Assembly: GCA_009775195.1 (NCBI GenBank)
Contig: VSPF01000030.1
Coordinates: 1 to 20,240 of the forward strand
DNA from: Muribaculaceae bacterium
Lineage (GTDB): Bacteria; Bacteroidota; Bacteroidia; Bacteroidales; Muribaculaceae
Reading direction: 5' to 3'
DNA: 20,240 nt
The notes below the pieces were generated by a model. That model was not told where the DNA came from. It saw only the letters and a program-made list of their open reading frames with translations, and ran no database searches. Positions 8,689 through 15,030 of this stretch are shown piece by piece (within the stretch, counting starts at the first letter, position 1; each line of letters begins with the position of its first letter). Position numbers and translations under genes: made by a program.

Positions 8689-8720
8689 TTTGATTTGCTC
8701 TCGACTTATTCGTATCTTTG
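8689..8720 (+). promoter_or_regulatory. Bacteroidetes-type promoter of the YitT gene
   Basis: The -33 element TTTG (8689-8692) and the -7 element TATCTTTG (8713-8720) are separated by 20 nt, matching the primary sigma factor consensus of Bacteroidetes. Transcription should begin near 8726, giving a leader of about 16 nt before the ATG at 8742. The promoter also shows that a TTG at 8718, inside the -7 box, cannot be the translation start. Confidence 0.75.
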
Positions 8721-8741
8721 CAGCACCTAAATTTTATACCA

Positions 8742-9710
8742 ATGCAACTGAAAGTTTCTACCCAAGTAATGCGCGACTACTTGTTTATAGTCACCGGGAT
8801 GGTGCTTTACGCACTTGGATTTACAATATTTATCCTGCCGCACGAAATTGTCGTTGGCGGCATGGCCGGTTTCAGTACATTGATATTTTTTGCCAGCGGG
8901 GGCATAATACCGGTGGCCGTGACAATGTATGTGGTCAACATAACCATGCTGGTATGCTGGTTCAAAATCCTCGGCCGCAGCTTTGTGCTTCGAACAGTCT
9001 TCGGGGCGACGTTGCTTTCGCTAATTATCGGTTCTATCGAAAGTTATTTCACATCGCATCCGCCAATCGTTACCGACAAAACAATGAGTATGCTCATGGG
9101 CTCGGCGCTTTGTGGCTTCGGTGTCGGTATGTATTATGCACACAAAGGTTCGGCTGGAGGCACCGACATCGTAGCTGCAGTATTAGAAAAAAAGGCGAAT
9201 ATCAGCATCGGGCGCACAATGATGATTATCGATGTGACCATCGTTACTTGTTCGTTCTTCCTGCCCTTCGACGGCGCCCTCGACGCGCGTATCCAGAGCC
9301 GGGTACAGACTATCATCTACGGTTGGACTTCGATAGTAATATACTCATTGCTTGCAAACTATATCGTCAATGCCGACCGTCAGACCATACAGTTTCTTAT
9401 TCTTTCGCCCAAATGGCACGAGATTGCCGACAACATCACACATAAATCGGGCCGTGGTGTAACGACTTTCGACGGGCACGGCTTCTGGACCGGCGAAAAC
9501 CGCACAATGCTCATGGTATGGTGCCGGCAATATGATGCCGACGCTATCTACGACATAATCAAAGATATTGACGAAGAAGCATACGTAATCCAGTCGGAGG
9601 CCCGCAGCGTTTATGGCAACGGCTTCGACCCACTGAGGTTGAAAAATCGTAAAATACTACAGCCCAAACAACCCGCCAAGGATAATATCACCACCCCCGC
9701 GCAGATTTAG
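8742..9710 (+). CDS. YitT family membrane protein (DUF161/DUF2179)
   Basis: This 322-residue protein has an N-terminal membrane domain with about five or six hydrophobic segments (roughly 12-33, 38-55, 57-75, 83-98, 115-133, 160-175 and 190-208). It carries the family signature HKGSAGGTDIVA at 134-145. A soluble C-terminal DUF2179 domain follows (about 225-305, containing GHGFWTGENRTMLM). The family is widespread, and its substrate is not established as far as I know. The start is set at the ATG at 8742. An in-frame TTG eight codons upstream lies inside the promoter -7 box and is rejected. It is the first gene of a + cluster with the LytM-like and VanZ-like genes, 24 nt upstream of the former. 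Confidence 0.9.
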   Translation: MQLKVSTQVMRDYLFIVTGMVLYALGFTIFILPHEIVVGGMAGFSTLIFFASGGIIPVAVTMYVVNITMLVCWFKILGRSFVLRTVFGATLLSLIIGSIESYFTSHPPIVTDKTMSMLMGSALCGFGVGMYYAHKGSAGGTDIVAAVLEKKANISIGRTMMIIDVTIVTCSFFLPFDGALDARIQSRVQTIIYGWTSIVIYSLLANYIVNADRQTIQFLILSPKWHEIADNITHKSGRGVTTFDGHGFWTGENRTMLMVWCRQYDADAIYDIIKDIDEEAYVIQSEARSVYGNGFDPLRLKNRKILQPKQPAKDNITTPAQI

Positions 9711-9722
9711 CAGAAATTTCAC

Positions 9723-9730
9723 TAACTTTG
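9723..9730 (+). promoter_or_regulatory. Candidate -7 box just before the LytM-like gene
   Basis: TAACTTTG, followed by CAG, matches TAnnTTTG exactly and ends 4 nt before the GTG start at 9735. If it is active, the transcript would start at or within a few bases of the start codon. No TTTG is visible at the -33 position, so this is either a weak internal promoter or a chance match. Confidence 0.4.
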
Positions 9731-9734
9731 CAGT

Positions 9735-10562
9735 GTGAAACTCAAAGACGCAGTACGGCGCGAAGGGCCAGGCTACCGCAACCCGGCCAGATACCGCCTC
9801 GACTTTATTAAGGAAAACACCTTCAACCGCGTGTGGAGCGTGCGCATGACCCGCGCGCGCGTCTTCCTTGTCAGCGCAGCCATCATTGCCGGCGGGGCCG
9901 CTTTGCTATGGGTCATAATAGCCTATACCCCTGTGCGCCAACTGCTGCCCGGAGCTCTAAAAGGCGACCTCAGGGCACAATATATCGAAACAGCAGTAAA
10001 ACTCGACTCGCTCGAACAAGCGGCTGCACGCAATGCTGCCTATATCGAAAATATTTCATCGTTGATGCGCGGCGAAGTAACCCGACCCGACACCGCAACG
10101 GCTTCGGTGGTCGCGGTTGACGATTCGTTACTGGCAGCAAGCGAATCTGAGCGCGACTTCGTGCGCAGCTACGAGGCTCAGGAACGTTTCAACCTCAGCG
10201 TACTCGCCCCGATAGCCGCCGAGGGCATGGTATTCTCATCACCGGTCCCTACGACAGCCCAAGCCTCATCGATGCAGTCCAAGGGTATGCGCGTCACGGG
10301 GCCGAAGGGCTCACCACTTTCGGCAATATACCGTGGCACAGTGATATCGGTCAACACATCGGCCGACGGTACTTCATCTGTCACCGTGCAACATCCAAAC
10401 GATTTCGTAAGCATCTATAGCGGCCTTGACGATATATTTGTAGACCGAGGGCAACGTGTAGAACCCGGTCAACGACTCGGACACATAGGAACCATGCCGG
10501 CAAACTTCGAATTATGGCACAAGGGTTCGCCCCTCGACCCCGGCGATTATATCAATTTCTGA
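9735..10562 (+). CDS. Membrane-anchored LytM/M23-like protein, catalytically degenerate
   Basis: This 275-residue protein has a short cytoplasmic N-terminus, one transmembrane helix (about 43-64), a helical stretch (about 77-111), a low-complexity linker and a C-terminal LytM fold (about 183-275). The N-terminal YRLDFIKENTFNRVWS and the post-membrane YTPVRQLLPG follow the pattern of Bacteroidetes M23 proteins. The LytM core is recognisable (GPKGSPLSAIYRGTVISV, FVSIYSG, NFELWHKGSPLDPGDYI). All the usual zinc ligands are missing: no HxGxD, YSG instead of YKH, and PANFELW instead of an HLHFE motif. By analogy with EnvC or NlpD it may be a non-enzymatic cell-wall or amidase-control factor; that is inference. 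GTG 9735 is the only start between the in-frame stop at 9723 and the conserved N-terminus. Confidence 0.85.
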   Translation: MKLKDAVRREGPGYRNPARYRLDFIKENTFNRVWSVRMTRARVFLVSAAIIAGGAALLWVIIAYTPVRQLLPGALKGDLRAQYIETAVKLDSLEQAAARNAAYIENISSLMRGEVTRPDTATASVVAVDDSLLAASESERDFVRSYEAQERFNLSVLAPIAAEGMVFSSPVPTTAQASSMQSKGMRVTGPKGSPLSAIYRGTVISVNTSADGTSSVTVQHPNDFVSIYSGLDDIFVDRGQRVEPGQRLGHIGTMPANFELWHKGSPLDPGDYINF

Positions 10563-10564
10563 CA

Positions 10565-10972
10565 ATGAAACAATTTGCCAAAAGTTATTGGCCGACGGCA
10601 CTCGTAGTTGCCGTCATTATCTATGGCACACTTTTTCCCGACCCTGCGGGCGTCGACGAATTACCCCCCATACCGCATATCGACAAACTCATCCACGCCA
10701 TAATGTTCGGTGGTCTGGCCGGGGCCATGGGGTTTGACTACGCACGGTCGCACGGCCTGCGACGTCCGTCGCGTCGCGCCATGGCAGTTTTTGCCGTAAT
10801 TTCGACTCTTGCCGGAGGCTTTATCGAATTACTTCAAGACGCCATGCAACTCGGACGCGGTGCCGACTGGTACGACCTGCTTGCCGATGCCGTAGGCGCA
10901 TTCGTGGCGTTTCTCATCGCCCCTGCGGCAATAGCCTTGTGCCTCAAAGGCCGACCTCGGAAGGCTCGATAA
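10565..10972 (+). CDS. VanZ-like family membrane protein
   Basis: This 135-residue protein has four predicted membrane segments (about 8-23, 42-58, 71-88 and 110-127). It carries the VanZ-like signatures PHIDKLIHAIMFGGLA (37-52) and GGFIELLQ followed by GRGADWYDLLADAVGA (84-112). Members are small integral membrane proteins; VanZ itself gives low-level teicoplanin resistance, but most homologues have no known role. The start is the ATG at 10565, two nt after the stop of the LytM-like gene, so the two are almost certainly co-transcribed. An upstream in-frame ATG at 10514 would sit inside the preceding gene and is not used. Pairing with a LytM-like protein hints at an envelope role, by association only. 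The last 29 nt overlap the convergent regulator gene. Confidence 0.88.
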   Translation: MKQFAKSYWPTALVVAVIIYGTLFPDPAGVDELPPIPHIDKLIHAIMFGGLAGAMGFDYARSHGLRRPSRRAMAVFAVISTLAGGFIELLQDAMQLGRGADWYDLLADAVGAFVAFLIAPAAIALCLKGRPRKAR

Positions 10973-11888
10973 TATTATTGAGTATGGCATATACCGTCAG
11001 GCCGGCCGGTGAGTGGATTTCGAGTTTCTGACATATATTGCGACGGTGCGTGGCCACGGTATGAACGGATATGCACAACCGGGCGGCAATCTCCTTATTA
11101 CTGAGACCGCGTGCGATACAGGCCACGATTTCTTTTTCGCGTTTGCCCAACGTGGCTGCCACATCGCCTGTGCGCTGACCCGGATTTATCGCAGCCCCCG
11201 TGCGTATGGCCGTCGCCTCGGCGCGCTGCACTGCCGGTACAAGCAATCGGTCTTCGACAAGGCAGTGGCTCACAAGGTCGGACTCGCAATTAATGATATC
11301 GAATAACACCGAATTAATCATGTCGGCGTTGCCCTCGGGACAGCAACTTACCAACACGTCTTTGAGGCGTTTGAGTTTGTCGGATATTGCGTCGTGGTGC
11401 GAGGCAAAGACTTCTATGTTATAATCAGCCGAGACTGGGCGACCTTCGAGCAGGCAGTTTATATATTCAAAGAGAGTGTCGTTCTCATAGTCCATGTGGC
11501 GGCGCACCTCGCCAACGTATTCGTCAAAGAAACGCAAGATAGTCTGTACCACGTCGTTCGACCGGGCAAAATCGACAGCCACGATAAACTTACGCCGGAT
11601 AGATGGCAAAAAGAAATCAAGGAAATAGCTATGCGCCCTCCTCAGGTAGGCCACAAGGCTGTCGAGTTTTACAGCGTCGGTGTCGTAAGGCCGGCCACTC
11701 ACCATATTTGCGACAGCAAGGAAAGTCGCAGTATCGACACCTGCCGTGGCGCAGACATCGCTAACTGGCTGGTTGGCCAGGCGAAGCGGCAGACCGAAAC
11801 GGCTTATCGACATCAGCAACAAGCTATTATCGGCTATCATATCGCGCAGCTTAAGGCTCGGAGTATATGGCAATTGTGATGGTATCAT
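10944..11888 (-). CDS. Hemerythrin-like (di-iron) / LuxR-type HTH transcriptional regulator
   Basis: This 314-residue protein has three parts. Residues about 22-62 (FGLPL... VCATAGVDTATFLAVAN) resemble the ScdA/RIC N-terminal region but lack its Cys pair. Residues about 75-220 look like a hemerythrin HHE four-helix bundle. Residues about 245-306 are a LuxR/GerE helix-turn-helix (KREKEIVACIARGLSNKEIA, then VHTVATHRRNICQKL). Candidate iron ligands are all present in order: H86, H131 and E135 (HxxxE), H164 or H165, H208 and E212 (HxxxE), a pattern matching RIC/YtfE proteins. It is therefore a plausible O2-, NO- or redox-responsive DNA-binding protein in the cytosol. No phospho-receiver domain is seen. 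Its ATG overlaps the stop of the upstream lipoprotein gene (ATGA, 11885-11888), implying translational coupling. The di-iron sensing function is inferred from ligands, not known. Confidence 0.85.
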   Translation of the reverse strand: MIPSQLPYTPSLKLRDMIADNSLLLMSISRFGLPLRLANQPVSDVCATAGVDTATFLAVANMVSGRPYDTDAVKLDSLVAYLRRAHSYFLDFFLPSIRRKFIVAVDFARSNDVVQTILRFFDEYVGEVRRHMDYENDTLFEYINCLLEGRPVSADYNIEVFASHHDAISDKLKRLKDVLVSCCPEGNADMINSVLFDIINCESDLVSHCLVEDRLLVPAVQRAEATAIRTGAAINPGQRTGDVAATLGKREKEIVACIARGLSNKEIAARLCISVHTVATHRRNICQKLEIHSPAGLTVYAILNNIIEPSEVGL

Positions 11889-12736
11889 ATATTTATCTGC
11901 ATTAATCCGTCATCGAGGGCGCGCTGGTATAGGTCGTTGAGCAGGCGGCTGTCGTAGGCCCTTCGACGTTGGTTGAGCAACCTGTCGCGTACAAGCGGAC
12001 GGGCAGCTTCGTAGGGCATTCCCGCCCCAGGGGCAAGATAGTCGCTGATACTCAGCAGGTAGGTAAAGCCTTGCGATTCAATTTCGATATATCGGCGGCG
12101 CGCTATATCTGACACATCACCAGATGCTAAGTCAAGCGGTATGCGGTTCTCTATTTGCTCCCAGTCAATCCACGAGTCGCGGAAGTAATCGTAATGTATT
12201 GCCGTACCGAGTGCTGCTTTCTCAAGTTTGTCGATATCACCAGGCTTGTCAGAACGATACAGCCGGCGTATCTGGGCCAGGTTCGGAGCATCGTCAGGCA
12301 CTTTCAGATACACACCCTTTACAAGCGGCCTTTCAAGTTTGAAATCATCTTTATGGGCTTCGTAATATGCACGCAGGGAGTCCTCGGCAAACTCGCCCTC
12401 CTGTGCCTGGCGCGACATGGCGCGACGATACTGGGTCATGATTAGTTCGTCGCGGTATTCGCGAGTAAGTCGTTCAATCTGTTCCATGTCGACCTCCGAT
12501 GCCGCGACACGCTCCACCAGGTGCGTGTTGACCCAGTTACGCACATAAGCTTTGGCAAAGGCGACACTGTCTTCCGCACTAAGTCCGGCCGGCATGGCCG
12601 CCCGCAGGTCTGCGGCAGTAAAAACATCGTTACCAACTCGCGCCAAGTATTCGGACGGCAACTTGTTGCCATCCCTGCCACAAGAGGCAGCTAAAAGCAC
12701 AACGACTAACGTGAAGACATAAAAACACGATTTCAT
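11885..12736 (-). CDS. SurA-like periplasmic lipoprotein (PPIase-family, no parvulin domain)
   Basis: This 283-residue protein has a lipoprotein signal ending in the lipobox LAASCG, with Cys19 as the likely lipidated residue. The following part (YLARVGNDVFTAADLRAAM, then VRNWVNTHLVERVA) resembles the chaperone N-domain of SurA/PpiC-type proteins, and the middle SLRAYYEAHKDDFKLERP is the usual link region. No parvulin catalytic segment is visible (no GG.LG or GYHI motif). It is therefore more likely a periplasmic holdase or chaperone for outer-membrane proteins than an active isomerase, although it may be annotated as a peptidyl-prolyl isomerase. It lies downstream of a true double-parvulin protein but is separated from it by a strong terminator. 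It shares a 4-nt overlap with the di-iron regulator. Family confidence is moderate. Confidence 0.75.
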   Translation of the reverse strand: MKSCFYVFTLVVVLLAASCGRDGNKLPSEYLARVGNDVFTAADLRAAMPAGLSAEDSVAFAKAYVRNWVNTHLVERVAASEVDMEQIERLTREYRDELIMTQYRRAMSRQAQEGEFAEDSLRAYYEAHKDDFKLERPLVKGVYLKVPDDAPNLAQIRRLYRSDKPGDIDKLEKAALGTAIHYDYFRDSWIDWEQIENRIPLDLASGDVSDIARRRYIEIESQGFTYLLSISDYLAPGAGMPYEAARPLVRDRLLNQRRRAYDSRLLNDLYQRALDDGLMQINI

Positions 12737-12763
12737 GTCGCGAATTTACAAAAAAATAATCAT

Positions 12764-12780
12764 TAGGCGAACTACGCCTA
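12764..12780. repeat. Inverted repeat upstream of the lipoprotein/regulator operon
   Basis: TAGGCG (12764-12769) and CGCCTA (12775-12780) form a perfect 6-bp inverted repeat with a 5-nt spacer, starting 28 nt upstream of the lipoprotein ATG. A T-rich minus-strand run ending in TTTG (12756-12749) could be a poor -7 element, and the repeat would then occupy the -33/spacer region. It is a candidate operator, perhaps for the dimeric LuxR-type regulator encoded in the same operon. This is inference. Confidence 0.4.
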
Positions 12781-12850
12781 TTCAGAAAAATCACATGACT
12801 CTTGCCTTTGCCTTAGATTTTCATCATGACTAACAGGTCAGTATTTGCCA

Positions 12851-12892
12851 ATAAAAAATCGGAGACCTGCCTAAGATACAGGCAAGCCTCCG
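12851..12892 (-). terminator. Rho-independent terminator of the double-parvulin gene
   Basis: Read on the minus strand, CGGAGGCTTGCC (12892-12881) pairs with GGCAGGTCTCCG (12871-12860) using two G-U pairs, and ATTTTTTATT follows. It lies about 50 nt past the stop at 12941. It separates this gene from the downstream lipoprotein/regulator pair, which therefore needs its own promoter. Confidence 0.85.
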
Positions 12893-12940
12893 AGAAAATT
12901 ATTTCATAGACAGTCAGTCAAGAGGAACGACCGCTAAGTC

Positions 12941-14875
12941 TTATTTTTCCTGCTCTTTGAGTTTCTTCAAAACTTTATTATTGAGCTTGACGGGATATTT
13001 TTTATGCAGTTCGTCGAGCCACTGCGCCTCGAGCTGAGCCTGATAGTCGGTTACGGCGGCACCACGCACGTCGGCTGCCTCTTCGGGCTGGTCGAGGAGG
13101 CGTCCGCGCCATGCGGCATAGCTCGACCACTTCGACTGCTTGTCGGCTGCTTCCTTGCTGCCATTAAAACCGAGATAATCGGTTATGGCATTTTCACCCT
13201 CGGCGGCTATAACTCGCTCGATTTTGATATCGCGGCCAAAGCGTTTGCGCATGTCCTGTGTAAACTTGGCAGGGTCGGCTGTCGAAAGCGAATCGGCATA
13301 GGCTGTAGCAAGGTTGAGAACCGAGTCGTTGCGCGCGAAGAATACATAGCTCTTAAATTTGGGCTTTTCCCATTTGTAACGGTCTTTGTTGGCCTGGAAG
13401 AAGGCTTCGAGACCGGTCTTGTCTTTTGCGGCCTTATCCCAAACCTTCTGGTTAGAGATTTCATAGAGCAAGATACCGTCGCGGTACTCGTTGACAAGGT
13501 TGCGGTAATCTGCATTTGTCTTGGCAAGCTGCTCACGGGCATACTCGAGCACGGCGGCACGGAGAGCGTTGTCTGCGGCCTCGTTGAGCGTGGCCATATA
13601 TGCCTCGGTATCCGAACCGAGAGCCATAGGCACGTATGCCATGGCATCGCGAACGGTGACTTTGCCGCCCTTAAATTTAGCCACGACATCGTCCATCGCA
13701 ATCAGGCGGGCATTCATCGCCGAATCAATCACGCCCGACGCACCGTTTATCATAGCGCGCACCTTGTCGAGAGTCTTCTCATTGAGCTTTGCGCCGTATT
13801 CCTTCATCAATTTATCGACCATGACATTCTCGGGTTCCTTGGCACGCGAATCATTTGCCATGCGTGCGACAATCGACTTGCGCAGTTCGTCGTCGAGAGC
13901 GGGAACGCCGAAATGTTTGTTAGTCTTAACGATATGGTAGCCAAAGGCAGTCTTGAAGGGTTTCGAAATCTGCCCCTCGGGGGTGGCGTATGCCGCACTG
14001 TCAAACTCGGCAACCATCATGCCGTGACCGAAACGGCCGAGAGCTCCGCCACGGGCTGCACTACCGGGGTCCTGCGACAGCTTGGAGGCCAATTGCGCAA
14101 AATCGGCACCGGCCTGAAGGGCTGTATATATCGAGTCGATACGGTCTTTCACGGCAGCCTGTGCGGCGGCGTCAAGACCGCGAGTCATCAATAATATATG
14201 GCTTGCGTCTACATCGCCCTCGGCAGGGGTCACACTCTCTACACGTATGATATGGTAGCCCATACCGGAATTGATGACAGGCGAAATGCCACCGACAGGG
14301 GTGTCGTACGATGCTTTTTCAAACGCCCAAGGGTAACGGTCGGGCACCACGATGCCCATCTTGCCCCCACGCTGGCTCGACGAACGGTCTATCGAATATT
14401 CGGTCGCGGCTTTTTCGAAAGTCGTGGCACCGCTGAGAATGGCAGTACGGATAGAATCGAGCTGGGCTTCTTTGCCGTCTTCGAGCGGCAGCATGATGTG
14501 GCTTACCAGCACATCGTTCTTGCGGTGGCCGTAGGCTTCCTCAACAAGGGCATCCTCGGTGGCCTGGTCACGCAGGTAAGGCTCGGAAAGCTCGTCGCGA
14601 AACTTAGTAAATTCGCTTTTGAAGGCCGGAGTCTCATCTATGCCGGCATGTTCGGCATCGGCAACCTTGAGCTTGTAATTCTCAAACATCTCAAGGTATT
14701 GGTCGAAACTCTGGGGCGTGGTCTGCTGCGATTTGTTCTTATTATACAGGTATTCAAACTCGCCCACAGTGACAGGGCGACCATCGACCGTCATCAACAC
14801 GGCATCGGGCTTGACCTGTGCGGTGGCCGGCAACACCAGCGATAAGGCGGCTGCGGCTATCAGATGTTTTTTCAT
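12941..14875 (-). CDS. Periplasmic peptidyl-prolyl cis-trans isomerase with two parvulin domains (SurA/PpiC-like)
   Basis: This 644-residue secreted protein has a Sec signal peptide (residues 1-20, ending ATAQ). A SurA_N-like region follows (about 24-115), then two PpiC/parvulin domains: about 120-213 (SHIMLP, RGGKMGIV, GYHIIRVE) and about 222-320 (SHILLM, ARGGALGRFGHGMM, FGYHIVKTNK). A long, mostly helical C-terminal region (about 330-644) includes a second segment of chaperone type (FFQANKDRYKWEKPKFKSYV). It probably isomerises prolyl bonds and chaperones outer-membrane proteins in the periplasm. It is a single-gene unit: guaB upstream ends in its own terminator at 14968-14998, and this gene ends in another at 12851-12892. 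I could not identify its promoter in the 14876-14967 gap. Confidence 0.92.
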   Translation of the reverse strand: MKKHLIAAAALSLVLPATAQVKPDAVLMTVDGRPVTVGEFEYLYNKNKSQQTTPQSFDQYLEMFENYKLKVADAEHAGIDETPAFKSEFTKFRDELSEPYLRDQATEDALVEEAYGHRKNDVLVSHIMLPLEDGKEAQLDSIRTAILSGATTFEKAATEYSIDRSSSQRGGKMGIVVPDRYPWAFEKASYDTPVGGISPVINSGMGYHIIRVESVTPAEGDVDASHILLMTRGLDAAAQAAVKDRIDSIYTALQAGADFAQLASKLSQDPGSAARGGALGRFGHGMMVAEFDSAAYATPEGQISKPFKTAFGYHIVKTNKHFGVPALDDELRKSIVARMANDSRAKEPENVMVDKLMKEYGAKLNEKTLDKVRAMINGASGVIDSAMNARLIAMDDVVAKFKGGKVTVRDAMAYVPMALGSDTEAYMATLNEAADNALRAAVLEYAREQLAKTNADYRNLVNEYRDGILLYEISNQKVWDKAAKDKTGLEAFFQANKDRYKWEKPKFKSYVFFARNDSVLNLATAYADSLSTADPAKFTQDMRKRFGRDIKIERVIAAEGENAITDYLGFNGSKEAADKQSKWSSYAAWRGRLLDQPEEAADVRGAAVTDYQAQLEAQWLDELHKKYPVKLNNKVLKKLKEQEK

Positions 14876-14967
14876 CTCGGTATATCGGATATTTTGATAA
14901 TTTACTATTGTATATGCATACTTAATATAAACGAGTCGGGTTTAGTATTATTGTATGCCGGCAGTAT

Positions 14968-14998
14968 AAAAAAAACGGCGGCACGAGTCGTGCCGCCG
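14968..14998 (-). terminator. Rho-independent terminator of guaB
   Basis: On the minus strand a 10-bp GC-rich stem (14998-14989 with 14985-14976, core CGGCGGCACG) with a 3-nt loop is followed by eight Ts (14975-14968). It lies 32 nt past the guaB stop. This is the strongest intrinsic terminator in the window. Confidence 0.95.
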
Positions 14999-15030
14999 CG
15001 ATATTTCATCATAAGCTTTCGCCGGCAGGC

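Noticed and set aside
8690..9445. 251-codon + strand frame overlapping the YitT gene
   Set aside because: It begins inside the promoter region and runs in another frame of a well-supported membrane protein. The product is rich in Arg, Cys and His with no domain.
12794..12831. Two copies of CATGACT 31 nt apart upstream of the lipoprotein gene
   Set aside because: A 7-base repeat in AT-rich intergenic DNA is easily explained by chance, and the copies lack symmetry or further shared flanks.
13004..14194. 396-codon open frame antisense to the double-parvulin gene
   Set aside because: It results from codon bias on the opposite strand. The parvulin reading frame has domain matches throughout, and this one has none.
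14907..14956. Repeated ATTGTAT and the palindrome TATGCATA in the gap upstream of the double-parvulin gene
   Set aside because: These are short AT-rich matches with no promoter consensus or conserved spacing, so they are not strong enough to call regulatory sites.
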